Source: Tistrella bauzanensis (GTDB lineage: Bacteria; Pseudomonadota; Alphaproteobacteria; Tistrellales; Tistrellaceae). From it: DNA of 64,000 nt. Under the pieces are notes generated by a model. It was given only the letters and a program-made list of their open reading frames with translations. It was not told where the DNA came from and did no database searches. Below are positions 17,045 through 25,550 of the stretch, piece by piece (within the stretch, counting starts at the first letter, position 1; every line of letters starts with the position of its first letter). The position numbers and the translations under genes are program-made. The stretch spans positions 1 to 64,000 of the forward strand of contig NZ_BMDZ01000008.1 in NCBI RefSeq assembly GCF_014636235.1. The letters are read 5' to 3'.

Positions 17045-17419
17045 CGGCAGCGGGCCTCATCAGAACAGGGCAGGGCGGGAGATTGCGGGGCAGCGTGAAC
17101 GCAGCGTGGATGCGGGGCAGGACGGGCGTGGACGGTGCGACGAGCCCCGGGCTGGCCGGCAGTCTACGAGCGGGCGGGACGCCGCTCAAGCGCCGCCGGC
17201 CGGGACGGATCATCGCCTGGCCACCCACCATATATGCAGGATGCGCCAGCCAATGTGACACTGTTAACGATCTGGCAGGCATGTTATGCATCCGGCTTGT
17301 CATGCGGCCGTGCATGAACAGTCCGTTTCCGTCATGCACACTTGCCAACATGGTCCTGTTACCTTTCCGCCGCCGCGGAGGGATCGGGCATCAGCCTTGG
17401 ACGCTGTGGGAGCTTGCCG
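17045..17419. other. Divergent lgt/ubiK intergenic region
   Basis: 375 bp with no supported gene; the frames crossing it lack ribosome sites and family features. It must hold the lgt and ubiK promoters. Around 17275-17340 the words GCATG/CATGC recur (for example CATGCGGCCGTGCATG, 17300-17315, an inverted repeat), which may be a regulator site. I see no tRNA or clear terminator. Confidence 0.4.
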
Positions 17420-17737
17420 ATGCAGAGCAACAACCCGTTCTTCGACGATATGGCCCGTATGGCCAGTGGTGCCATGAGCGGCTTTGCCGGTCTCCGCCAG
17501 GAGATCGACCAGCTGGTGCGCCAGCGGGTGGAGCGCATGCTGGCCGAGATGGGGGCCGTGACCCGCGACGAGGCCGATGCGCTGCGCGCGCTGGCGGCGG
17601 GTCAGGCGGAACGCATTGCAGCACTGGAAGCCCGGGTGGCGGCGCTGGAGACGCCGGTGGCCGACACCACGGGGGATGCCACGGCAACCGACGCCTCCGG
17701 GGATCAGCCGGGCGCCGACGGATCCTCGGGATCTTGA
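17420..17737 (+). CDS. ubiK: Ubiquinone biosynthesis accessory factor UbiK (YqiC/BMFP family)
   Basis: 105 residues from ATG 17420, with GGGAG eight bases upstream. The typical start MQSNNPFFDDMARMASGAM is followed by an amphipathic region, then a heptad-rich coiled coil (RQEIDQLVRQRVERMLAEM to ERIAALEARVAALE) and a low-complexity acidic tail. YqiC/UbiK binds membranes and aids aerobic ubiquinone synthesis with UbiJ. It overlaps the next gene by 4 nt (TTGA). Confidence 0.85.
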   Translation: MQSNNPFFDDMARMASGAMSGFAGLRQEIDQLVRQRVERMLAEMGAVTRDEADALRALAAGQAERIAALEARVAALETPVADTTGDATATDASGDQPGADGSSGS

Positions 17738-18660
17738 GCGGGTCCACCGGCGCCGGACCGGTGCCGGCACGACCCGGCTTTGCCATCATCGCGCTCTGGC
17801 TGGGCGTGCTGGCGGTATCGACCGGTGCAATCTTCGCCCGCATGGCCGACGCCCCGGCGCTGGTCATCGCCACCGGCCGTATGGTGATCGCAAGCCTGGT
17901 GCTGCTGCCGTTGATCGGCCTGCGGCACCGGACGGCGATCCGTGGCCTGTCGGTGCGACATCTGGCGCTCGCGGGTGTGGCGGGCACCTTTCTGGCGCTG
18001 CATTTCGCAACCTGGATCAGTTCCCTCAGCTATACCTCGATCGCCAATTCGGTGCTGCTGGTCAACACGGTGCCGGTCTGGGTGGCGCTGGCCGGGCCGC
18101 TGGTCGGGCTGGACCGCCTGGACCGTCGGGGCTGGATCGCGGTGACATTGGCCTTCGCCGGGGCGGCGGTGGTGTCGGCACCGTCGGTCAGCCTGGAAGG
18201 TGACGGCCTGCTCGGCAATCTGCTGGCGGTGGCCGGCGCCGTTGCGATGGCCGCGTATCTGCTGTGCGGACGTGCGCTCAGGGCACGGCTTGACCTGGTC
18301 CCCTATATCATGCTGGCTTATGGCGTTGCCGCAATCATCCTGCTTCTGGCGACGCTGGCAGCCGGTCTGCCGCTTCTTGGACACGGGACAGCCACATATC
18401 TGGCCCTTGTCGCGATGGCACTTATCCCCCAACTAATTGGTCACAGCACCTATAACTGGTCGCTGAAAGCTCTGCCGGCGACGGCGGTGTCGATCTCGCT
18501 TCTGGGCGAGGCCGTCTTTGCAAGTCTGTGGGGATGGTTGTTCTTCGCCGAGGGTCTGCCGCCGTCCACGCTGGCCGGTGGCGCCCTGGTTCTGGCCGGC
18601 ATCGTGCTGGCCCAGACCAGCCTCGACCGAACGCGACACGCAGGGGCCGGTCAGGCCTGA
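17734..18660 (+). CDS. EamA/DMT-family transporter
   Basis: 308 residues if started at TTG 17734, which overlaps the ubiK stop as TTGA; GTG 17761 is an alternative. Ten hydrophobic helices in two EamA repeats are visible, including FAIIALWLGVLAVSTGAIFA, the repeat-one segment TSIANSVLLVNTVPVWVAL, and repeat-two ATAVSISLLGEAVFASLWGW. It is probably a metabolite exporter of the inner membrane; the substrate cannot be read from sequence. Confidence 0.88.
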   Translation: MSGSTGAGPVPARPGFAIIALWLGVLAVSTGAIFARMADAPALVIATGRMVIASLVLLPLIGLRHRTAIRGLSVRHLALAGVAGTFLALHFATWISSLSYTSIANSVLLVNTVPVWVALAGPLVGLDRLDRRGWIAVTLAFAGAAVVSAPSVSLEGDGLLGNLLAVAGAVAMAAYLLCGRALRARLDLVPYIMLAYGVAAIILLLATLAAGLPLLGHGTATYLALVAMALIPQLIGHSTYNWSLKALPATAVSISLLGEAVFASLWGWLFFAEGLPPSTLAGGALVLAGIVLAQTSLDRTRHAGAGQA

Positions 18661-18808
18661 GCACAAGATCCGTTGCCAACGGATATCGTGTCCTGGTCCC
18701 GACCCAACCTGCGGAAACCGCCGGCCGCGCTCTTCACCTGAGGTGGTCGTAACTTTGCCCCCTTATTGACACTTGTTCCCACAGGGTCTCGGACCCACGA
18801 TCGAGCTC

Positions 18809-19630
18809 ATGGACGACGATCTCATCTGGAAAGCGCTCTCGGACCCCAGCCGCAGGCGCATCATCGAACTTCTTCACGCGCAACCGCGTCGCACCGGCGA
18901 CCTTGCGGCCTGCTTCGAGGTAACCCGCTTTGCGGTCATGAAGCATCTCGACCTTCTGGTCGAGGCAGGTCTGGTCTCGGTGGAACGTCGCGGTCGCGAG
19001 CGGTGGAACCGGCTGGCGCTCGAACGCCTCACGCCGACGGTCGCAGGCTGGCTTGCCCAGTTCGCGGTCGGGACCGAGGCCGAACAGGGCAATCTGCCCG
19101 GTGCGGTCGAGGCCATGGCGATCGAGGCGGCTGTCGAGATCGACCTGCCGCGCCGACGTGCCTATCAGCTTTTCGTCGAACAGGCGGAAAACTGGTGGCC
19201 GCGTGAAGGAGAGGGCCGTGTACGGCTCGAAGCCGCAACCGGCGGCTGGCTTTATCTCGACCGCGGTCCCGGCCGCCCCCAGATGATCTGGGCGGTGATC
19301 GGCGATGCCCGGGCACCTGCAGCCGTCGAGTTGATCGGCGCCTGCGGACAGAAGGGTGTCGAAAGCGCCCGAACGCGCCTCGCCTTCGAGAAAGCCGGTA
19401 AAGGCCGCACAGTGGTGCATCTGCGCACCGATGCCCTCGTCACCCTGGATCAGGGCGGCAGGGAACGGTATCGCAGTTTCTGGCGCCGACTGTTAACCGA
19501 TGCCTTCGCAACCTATGCCGACAGCCAGACCACGCCCGGCGACGCCGACCTCGACATCGAGGACGACGAGCATGGCGAGGCCCAGGCGGGCAGCACCGGC
19601 TGGCGCCGCGCCGTCAACGACGACGCCTGA
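18809..19630 (+). CDS. ArsR-type regulator fused to an SRPBCC (AHSA1-like) domain
   Basis: 273 residues from ATG 18809. The N-terminal winged helix (DLIWKALSDPSRRRIIELL to FAVMKHLDLLVEAGLVSVER) is ArsR-like but lacks a CxC metal motif. From about residue 110 (AVEIDLPRRRAYQLFVEQA) a helix-grip SRPBCC domain follows, probably binding a hydrophobic ligand. That makes it a likely one-component sensor. The neighbours are transporter and rpmB genes and do not define its regulon. Confidence 0.85.
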   Translation: MDDDLIWKALSDPSRRRIIELLHAQPRRTGDLAACFEVTRFAVMKHLDLLVEAGLVSVERRGRERWNRLALERLTPTVAGWLAQFAVGTEAEQGNLPGAVEAMAIEAAVEIDLPRRRAYQLFVEQAENWWPREGEGRVRLEAATGGWLYLDRGPGRPQMIWAVIGDARAPAAVELIGACGQKGVESARTRLAFEKAGKGRTVVHLRTDALVTLDQGGRERYRSFWRRLLTDAFATYADSQTTPGDADLDIEDDEHGEAQAGSTGWRRAVNDDA

Positions 19631-19650
19631 CGCCGGCCAGCCCCCGACAC

Positions 19651-19695
19651 CACACGCGCCGGAGCCCGGAGATGACCCGGCTCCGGCGTGTGTGT
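19651..19695. terminator. Strong GC inverted repeat after the ArsR-SRPBCC gene
   Basis: CACACGCGCCGGAGCC and GGCTCCGGCGTGTGTG form a nearly perfect 16-bp stem about 20 bp past the stop of the ArsR-SRPBCC gene. No T-run follows directly, so termination strength is uncertain. Position and stem length fit an end-of-operon structure before rpmB. Confidence 0.5.
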
Positions 19696-19764
19696 GTCCG
19701 GACGGACGGATGACAGCCGGAGGGATGAGGACGGTCGGGCCCCATCGCTCCGGCGGCTTTTTCC

Positions 19765-19792
19765 TTGACGATTGCCACGCCCTCCCCTAAAG
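19765..19792 (+). promoter_or_regulatory. Probable rpmB promoter
   Basis: TTGACG (19765-19770) is followed after 16 bp by CTAAAG (19787-19792). This fits the housekeeping sigma-factor pattern, where the -35 hexamer is the better conserved element in this class. The expected start site is near 19799, giving a leader of about 100 nt before rpmB. Confidence 0.5.
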
Positions 19793-19897
19793 AGACGACT
19801 TCCAAAAGGCACCCGTCCGGGGTGCCGCCATCGACGACGCCGGCGCGGCGCATCGTCTGAGGGTTTCACGAAGCGTCCGCCCGCTGAAGGTTTCATC

Positions 19898-20209
19898 ATG
19901 GCCCGTCGTTGCGAGCTTACCGGTAAGCGTTACATGGCAGGCAACAATGTCAGCCATGCGCACAACAAGTCCCGTCGCCGTTTCAACCCGAATGTTCAGG
20001 ACACCTCGGTGTATTCCGATGTCCTCGGCCGCTCGGTGCGTCTGAAGGTGGCGGTCTCGACCCTGCGCTCGATCGAGCGTCGTGGCGGTCTGGACACGTT
20101 CCTGGCCGACGCGGCCGAGGTCGACCTGTCGCTTCCCGCCCGTCGGCTGAAGAAGCTGATCGGCGACAAGCGTGCGGTCCAGGCTGCGGAGCGTGCCGCC
20201 GCGGAGTGA
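19898..20209 (+). CDS. rpmB: 50S ribosomal protein L28
   Basis: 103 residues, the longer alphaproteobacterial form. Begins MARRCELTGKRYMAGNNVSH and contains NKSRRRFNPNVQ and STLRSIERRGGLDTFL, all typical of L28. GAAGG lies 8 nt before ATG. It is monocistronic: a promoter is upstream and a hairpin follows at 20259-20288. Confidence 0.97.
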   Translation: MARRCELTGKRYMAGNNVSHAHNKSRRRFNPNVQDTSVYSDVLGRSVRLKVAVSTLRSIERRGGLDTFLADAAEVDLSLPARRLKKLIGDKRAVQAAERAAAE

Positions 20210-20258
20210 TCCGCGACGCCAGCGACCGATTGCCGGCGCAAGCTGCCAGTTGCATGAT

Positions 20259-20288
20259 GAACCCGCGCCGGTCACCGGTCGCGGGTTC
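20259..20288 (+). terminator. Hairpin downstream of rpmB
   Basis: GAACCCGCG (20259-20267) and CGCGGGTTC (20280-20288) form a perfect 9-bp stem with an internally complementary 12-nt loop. It lies 50 bp after the rpmB stop. No T-run follows, so it may be a weak or Rho-assisted terminator or a transcript-end stabiliser. Confidence 0.5.
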
Positions 20289-20452
20289 ATCTGCGTCTGG
20301 GGCCTGATCCAACGACACCCCGATCTTTGACCAGCCAACCCGGGAGGCGCATTTCGTGCCGCTCCGGATTATCCGATGGCCTGTGCCGCCGTCTGGACGT
20401 CGGGCCCCGCTCAAGCTGGCCCGTGGCGTCCCTTTCAGGGAAAAGCCGCCTG

Positions 20453-21022
20453 ATGATCATCGAACAACCGTCCCGTGCCGCCCCGCTCAGCCGCCTGTGG
20501 CTGCCGGTGCTGGCGATGACCGCCGCCATCGTGGTGTCCAACATCCTGGTCGGCTTTCCGATCAATGACTGGCTGACCTGGGGCGCCTTCAGCTATCCGC
20601 TGGCCTTCCTGGTCACAGACCTCACCAACCGTCGCTTCGGCACCGCATCGGCCCGCCGGGTGGTCTATGCCGGATTCGCGATCGCCGTGGTGATGTCGCT
20701 GTGGCTCGCCGATCCGCGGATCGCGATCGCGTCCGGTGCTGCCTTCCTGGTGTCGCAACTGATGGATGTGGCGGTGTTCGACCGGCTGCGGCGCCGGCCC
20801 TGGTGGCAGGCGCCGCTGGTATCGTCGTCGCTGGCCTCGGCTTTCGATACGGTGCTGTTCTTCACCATCGCTTTCCTTGGCACCGGCCTGCCCTGGATCA
20901 GCTGGGCGGTGGGCGACTGGGCCGTGAAGATGGCCATGGCGCTGGCTATGCTGGTGCCTTACCGCGCGCTGATGCGGGTGCTGCTGCCGGCACCGGATGT
21001 CGAGGTCCGGCGCGCCGGTTGA
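20453..21022 (+). CDS. VUT/YhhQ family transporter (queuosine precursor transporter-like)
   Basis: 189 residues from ATG 20453, with about five to six membrane helices. The signature NDWLTWGAFSYPLAFLVTDL and later DVAVFDRLRRR, SSLASAFDTVLFF and WAVKMAMALAMLVPYRA match the VUT (DUF165) family. YhhQ of E. coli imports 7-deazaguanine queuosine precursors, so this is the expected substrate class. I looked for a preQ1 riboswitch in the 110 bp upstream and did not find one. It converges with the sigma-54 activator gene. Confidence 0.85.
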   Translation: MIIEQPSRAAPLSRLWLPVLAMTAAIVVSNILVGFPINDWLTWGAFSYPLAFLVTDLTNRRFGTASARRVVYAGFAIAVVMSLWLADPRIAIASGAAFLVSQLMDVAVFDRLRRRPWWQAPLVSSSLASAFDTVLFFTIAFLGTGLPWISWAVGDWAVKMAMALAMLVPYRALMRVLLPAPDVEVRRAG

Positions 21023-21023
21023 A

Positions 21024-23009
21024 TCAGCCGCCGGCGGGCGTCTTGAACCGCCGGGCGTCGATCCTCAGGGCGCGCAGGCGCGAGGCAAGGGTGGTGGGCG
21101 GCAGGTCGAGCAGCGCCGCCGCTCCCGCAGGGCCATAGATCCGTCCGCCACACCGGCTGAGGGCGGCCTCGATCGCCTGGCGATCGCGGTTGCGGCGTTC
21201 GGTCTCGGTGATGATGGCGGCACTCTCGGCGGTGGCCGTCTCGGCGGCCCCGGCCATGGGGGCGATCGCCACCGGTGATGCCGGTCCCGGTATGGCCGGC
21301 GGCGGATCCCGCATCTCCAGGTCGAAGCGCAGGCGACCCCCGGATGCCAGGATCGCCGCCCGTTCGATCACGTTTTCCAGCTCGCGGACATTGCCCGGCC
21401 AGTCATAGCCGGTCAGCCGCTCGACATCGCCGCGGGTCAGCTTCAGGGCGGGAATGTTCAGGCGCCGGCAGGTCTGGGCCAGGAAATGGGCGGCCAGCAG
21501 CGGCACGTCGTCCAGCCGCTCGCGCAGCGGCACGCTCTCGATCGGGAACACGTTCAGGCGGAAATACAGATCCTCGCGGAACCGGCCGCGGCGGACCTCA
21601 TCCTTCAGGTCGCGATTGGTCGCGGCCACGATCCGGACATCGACCGCGCGGGTGCGTTCCTCGCCCACCCGCTCGAAATGTCCCTCCTGAAGCACGCGCA
21701 ACAGCTTGCCCTGCAATTCCAGCGGGATTTCGCCGACCTCGTCCAGAAACAACGTGCCGCCATCGGCCAGTTCGAACCGGCCCACCCGGTCGCGGACGGC
21801 GCCGGTGAAGGCGCCGCGGACATGGCCGAAGAATTCGCTTTCGAACAGCTCACGCGGGATCGCCGCGCAATTGACCCGGATCAGCGGCCGGTGCGACCGT
21901 CGGCCGGCTTCATGAATGGCGCGGGCGATCAGTTCCTTGCCGGTACCGCTTTCGCCGGTGATCAGCACATTGGCATCGGTCGGCGCCACCAGATCGATCT
22001 GCTGGGCGATCTTCTGGATGGCGGCATTGCGGCCGATGATGTGGTGGTGGTTGACCTCGGTGCGGATCTCTTCCAGCAGATAGGCGTTTTCGCGCTCCAG
22101 CCGTTCGCGCAGGGCATCCACCTCGGCCAGCGCCGCATGCAGCCGTTCCTCGGCCTCGCGCCGGCTGGTGACGTCGCGAAACACGATCACCGCCCCCACC
22201 ACCATGCCGCGATCGCGGATCGGCGTGCTGGTATATTCAACCCGGATCGGCCGGCCGTCGCGGCACCAGAACACCTCATCCTCGACATGGCGGATCTCGC
22301 CCTCGCGGAAGGCGGCATAGATCGGGCATTCATGCTCAGGATAATGGCTGCCATCGGCATGGGTGTGGTGAACCATGCCATGCATGTCGTGTCCGACCAG
22401 TTCCTCGGCCCGCCAGCCCAGCAGCCGCTCGGCCGCCGGATTGACGAAGGTAGTGTGGCCATCGGCATTGATGCCGTAGATGCCCTCGCCGGCGGCGCGC
22501 AGGATCAACTGGTTCTGGCGCTCGACATCGCGGAAGAACCGCTCCACCCGCCGCCATTCGGCGATGCCGCTTTTCAGATAGGCATCGGCCTCGGCATCGA
22601 CATCGCGGCGGTGGCGGTCGTCCTGGTCGGTGGCAACCAGCAGGATCAGGGTGCCGCCCGCATCGGGCGGCAGGCGGGTACCGTCATACTCCGCCACGAC
22701 GTCGCTGCCATCGGGGCGGGTGATCGCCATGCCCCGGGTCCAGGCATGGCCCTTGTCGAGCACCGCTTCGGTAAACACCACCAGCGCCGGCATCTGGCCG
22801 GCATGCAGCTCGCTCATCCGAAGCGCGGCCAGGGTGTCGGCCGGCATGCCATACAGCCGCCCCGCCGCCGGATTGGCCAGCAGGATGCGGTCGGCGATCG
22901 GGTCGAAGACCAGCATCGGCTGTGCCGCGGCCTGGAACAGCAGCCGATGCAGCCCGGCGGCAAGCGGCACCGGCGGGCGGTTGACACGGGTGGCGGATGT
23001 GTCGGGCAT
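21024..23009 (-). CDS. Sigma-54-dependent activator with PAS domains
   Basis: 661 residues from ATG 23009. Two PAS regions (about 20-120 and 175-300, the second with the PAS segments [19 protein letters not shown] and [11 protein letters not shown]) precede a AAA+ core: Walker [14 protein letters not shown], the sigma-54-contacting GAFTGA, Walker [17 protein letters not shown] and [16 protein letters not shown] Fis-type HTH closes the protein ([19 protein letters not shown]). It contacts RNA polymerase-sigma-54 from distant enhancers. It is divergent from the cyanate operon, and two 17-bp repeats in between are likely its sites. The PAS signal is unknown. Confidence 0.93.
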   Translation of the reverse strand: MPDTSATRVNRPPVPLAAGLHRLLFQAAAQPMLVFDPIADRILLANPAAGRLYGMPADTLAALRMSELHAGQMPALVVFTEAVLDKGHAWTRGMAITRPDGSDVVAEYDGTRLPPDAGGTLILLVATDQDDRHRRDVDAEADAYLKSGIAEWRRVERFFRDVERQNQLILRAAGEGIYGINADGHTTFVNPAAERLLGWRAEELVGHDMHGMVHHTHADGSHYPEHECPIYAAFREGEIRHVEDEVFWCRDGRPIRVEYTSTPIRDRGMVVGAVIVFRDVTSRREAEERLHAALAEVDALRERLERENAYLLEEIRTEVNHHHIIGRNAAIQKIAQQIDLVAPTDANVLITGESGTGKELIARAIHEAGRRSHRPLIRVNCAAIPRELFESEFFGHVRGAFTGAVRDRVGRFELADGGTLFLDEVGEIPLELQGKLLRVLQEGHFERVGEERTRAVDVRIVAATNRDLKDEVRRGRFREDLYFRLNVFPIESVPLRERLDDVPLLAAHFLAQTCRRLNIPALKLTRGDVERLTGYDWPGNVRELENVIERAAILASGGRLRFDLEMRDPPPAIPGPASPVAIAPMAGAAETATAESAAIITETERRNRDRQAIEAALSRCGGRIYGPAGAAALLDLPPTTLASRLRALRIDARRFKTPAGG

Positions 23010-23084
23010 GAACGATCCCCGGAACGGCGGGTGACGGACGGTCTGGTCGCGGGGGTATGCGCAGCCTAGCACGATGTGCCGGTG

Positions 23085-23142
23085 GATCACGAGATATCGT
23101 GACAAACGCCCACGGAAACTCGTTGATCACGAGATATCGTGG
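23085..23142. promoter_or_regulatory. Twin enhancer (UAS) sites for the sigma-54 activator
   Basis: GATCACGAGATATCGTG occurs at 23085-23101 and 23125-23141, exactly 40 bp apart, so both lie on one face of the helix. Each has TCACGA / TCGTG(A) arms around GATA. They are about 95-155 bp upstream of the predicted operon start site, the normal place for NtrC-type enhancers. They also overlap the region upstream of the activator gene, which suggests autoregulation. Confidence 0.7.
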
Positions 23143-23211
23143 TGACGGGCGCCATGTGGCACCGCGTTAAATACCATTCTGTTTCAGTAACTTGATGTCC
23201 GATCCACTGGT

Positions 23212-23227
23212 TGGCCCGCCGGTTGCA
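23212..23227 (+). promoter_or_regulatory. Sigma-54 (-24/-12) promoter of the cyanate operon
   Basis: TGGCCCGCCGGTTGCA matches the consensus TGGCACGNNNNTTGCA at all but one fixed position. The GG (23213-23214) and GC (23225-23226) are 12 bp apart, as required. The predicted transcription start is near 23238, upstream of both candidate start codons of the binding-protein gene. Confidence 0.75.
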
Positions 23228-23297
23228 CTACAGAGGTCCATCCAAGGTGGTGCCCCCGCCCGCCGATCGCCGACCGACCATGTGCTGGGAGTGCCTC

Positions 23298-24701
23298 ATG
23301 ACCATCAAGAGCCTGGGCGATGCCTTCAACCCGGATGTCGATCTGACCCATGGCGCGGCCTGCGCCTGTGCTGCCTGCATCCCGGCCGGCCGGCGCTTCA
23401 CGGCTGCGGCCGTCGAGCCGGCGGTGCCCGCGGATACCGAGGCGCTGGTCGACCGGATGGTCGAGAATGCGGTGGTCCGATCGGTGTTCGGCGGCAACGA
23501 GATCGCGCGCCGGTCGTTTCTGAAGACGATCGGTGCCGGCGCCTTCGCGGCGGCCCTGGCCGGCATCATTCCGCTCGATCGGGTGAAGGCGGCGGTGAAG
23601 GACGGGATGGGCGGCGGCGGGCCGCTTGAGAAGACCCGGCTGAATATCGGCTTCGTGCCGATCACCTGCGCCACCCCGATCATCATGGCCCATCCGATGG
23701 GGTTCTATGAACGCCAGGGTCTGGACGTGCAGGTGATCAAGACCGCCGGCTGGGCGGTGGCGCGCGACAAATCGCTGAACAAGGAATATGACGCGGCCCA
23801 TATGCTGACGCCGATGCCGCTGGCCATCACCATGGGGGCGGGATCGACCGCCCAGCCCTTCGTGATGCCTGCGGTTGAAAACATCAATGGTCAGGCGATC
23901 GTGCTGCATGTCGGTCACAAGGACAAGCGCGACCCGAAGCAGTGGAAGGGCTTCAAGTTCGGCGTGCCCTTCGAATACTCCATGCACAATTTCCTGCTGC
24001 GCTATTACGTCGCGGAACACGGCCTCGATCCGGATCAGGACATTCAGATCCGCGTCGTGCCGCCGCCTGAGATGGTCGCCAATCTGCGTGCCGGCAATCT
24101 GGACGGCTATCTGTCGCCCGACCCGTTCAATCAGCGCGCGGTGTGGGAGAAGGTCGGCTTCATCCATCTGCTGACCAAGGAGATCTGGGAAGGCCATCCC
24201 TGCTGTGCCTTCGCCTGCTCCAAGGCCTTTGCCGACGAGCTGCCCAACACCTATGGCGCGCTGATGATGGCGCTGCTGGAAGCCACCGCCTATGCCGCCG
24301 ATCCGGCCAACCGCAAGGAAATCTCGGCGGCGATCGCGCCGGCCAACTATCTGAACCAGCCGGTGCCGGTGATCGAACAGGTGCTGACCGGCCGCTTCGC
24401 CGACGGGCTGGGCGCGGTGCAGGACGTGCCCGACCGGATCGATTTCGATCCCTTCCCCTGGCATTCGATGGGGGTGTGGATCCTGACCCAGATGAAGCGC
24501 TGGGGCTATGTTTCCGGTGATCTGGACTATAGGGCGATCGCCGAACAGGTCTATCTGGCGACCGAGACCGGGGAGCGGATGAAGGCGATGGGCCAGACCC
24601 CGCCCGAGACCACCTATCGGACCCACACGATCATGGGCAAGGTCTTCGATCCGGCCGATCCGGAAGGCTATTTGTCCAGCTTCGCGATCCGGCGGGGGTG
24701 A
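23298..24701 (+). CDS. CmpA/NrtA-type ABC substrate-binding protein (probable cyanate binding)
   Basis: 467 residues from ATG 23298, with GGGAG five bases upstream; ATG 23280 is a weaker alternative. An unusual N-terminal segment with clustered cysteines (CACAACIP, about residues 22-29) precedes a twin-arginine signal, ARRSFLKTIGAGAFAAALAG, near residue 75, so the protein is folded before export by Tat. The body has NrtA-family segments FVPITCATPIIMAHPMGFY, DAAHMLTPMPLAITMG and GHPCCAFACSKAF. Co-transcription with permease, ATPase and cyanase indicates cyanate (or nitrate-like anion) uptake. Confidence 0.88.
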   Translation: MTIKSLGDAFNPDVDLTHGAACACAACIPAGRRFTAAAVEPAVPADTEALVDRMVENAVVRSVFGGNEIARRSFLKTIGAGAFAAALAGIIPLDRVKAAVKDGMGGGGPLEKTRLNIGFVPITCATPIIMAHPMGFYERQGLDVQVIKTAGWAVARDKSLNKEYDAAHMLTPMPLAITMGAGSTAQPFVMPAVENINGQAIVLHVGHKDKRDPKQWKGFKFGVPFEYSMHNFLLRYYVAEHGLDPDQDIQIRVVPPPEMVANLRAGNLDGYLSPDPFNQRAVWEKVGFIHLLTKEIWEGHPCCAFACSKAFADELPNTYGALMMALLEATAYAADPANRKEISAAIAPANYLNQPVPVIEQVLTGRFADGLGAVQDVPDRIDFDPFPWHSMGVWILTQMKRWGYVSGDLDYRAIAEQVYLATETGERMKAMGQTPPETTYRTHTIMGKVFDPADPEGYLSSFAIRRG

Positions 24702-24704
24702 CGG

Positions 24705-25538
24705 ATGGGCATGCCATCGCTTCGCATCCGTGCGGCCCTGCTGTCGCTCGCGGTCCTGGCCGTGATCCTCGGGGTGTGGGAGCTGTCGAACCCGGCGCCG
24801 GTCGCCGATGCCGCGCAGGATGAATATGCCCGGCTGATGGGCGGCGCCGATACTCAGGCGCGCCTGCCGGCGCCATCCGACATCCTGGGGCGCGCCTGGG
24901 AGGAACTCAGCGACCCGTTCTATGATGCCGGCCCGAACGACAAGGGCATCGGCATCCAGATCGGCTATTCGCTGTACCGGGTCGGGCTTGGCTATATCGC
25001 GGCGGCCGCCATCGCCCTGCCGCTCGGCTTCCTGATCGGCATGTCGCCGCTGGCTTACAAGGCGCTGGATCCGTTCATCCAGGTGCTGAGGCCGATATCG
25101 CCGCTGGCCTGGATGCCGCTGGCGCTGTTCGTGATCAAGGACAGTCAGGCCTCGGCGATCTTCGTCATCTTCATCTGCTCGATCTGGCCGATGCTGCTGA
25201 ACACCGCCTTCGGCGTCGCCAATGTCCGCAAGGACTGGGTGAACGTGGCGCGGACCCATGAACTGGGCGCGCTCGCCACCGCCTTCCGGGTGATCCTGCC
25301 TGCGGCGGCGCCGACGATCGTCACCGGTATGCGGATCTCGATCGGCATCGCCTGGCTGGTGATCGTGGCGGCCGAGATGCTCGTCGGCGGCACCGGCATC
25401 GGCTATTACGTCTGGAACGAGTGGAACAATCTCGACCTGACCAGCGTGGTGTTCTCGATCCTGATCATCGGGATGGTGGGCATGGCGCTGGACATGATCC
25501 TGGGCGCGCTCGCCCGTGCCGTCGCCTATGCCGATTGA
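24705..25538 (+). CDS. ABC transporter permease (NtrB/CynB-like)
   Basis: 277 residues, 3 bp after the binding-protein stop. A membrane helix near residues 8-25 is followed by the permease core of five helices. The EAA loop that contacts the ATPase is visible as NVARTHELGALATAFRVILPAAAP; PLAWMPLALFVIKDSQASAI is typical of nitrate/taurine/cyanate-type permeases. It forms the inner-membrane channel of the importer. Confidence 0.9.
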   Translation: MGMPSLRIRAALLSLAVLAVILGVWELSNPAPVADAAQDEYARLMGGADTQARLPAPSDILGRAWEELSDPFYDAGPNDKGIGIQIGYSLYRVGLGYIAAAAIALPLGFLIGMSPLAYKALDPFIQVLRPISPLAWMPLALFVIKDSQASAIFVIFICSIWPMLLNTAFGVANVRKDWVNVARTHELGALATAFRVILPAAAPTIVTGMRISIGIAWLVIVAAEMLVGGTGIGYYVWNEWNNLDLTSVVFSILIIGMVGMALDMILGALARAVAYAD

Positions 25539-25550
25539 GGGGGCGATCCG

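Noticed and set aside
20290-20452. preQ1 riboswitch in front of the VUT/YhhQ gene
   Set aside because: There is a small CCCT/AGGG stem, but none of the conserved preQ1-I or preQ1-II A-rich tail pattern could be matched.
23151-23170. TGGCAC at 23156 as the sigma-54 -24 box
   Set aside because: The required GC at -12 is missing at the correct spacing; the site at 23212-23227 fits much better.
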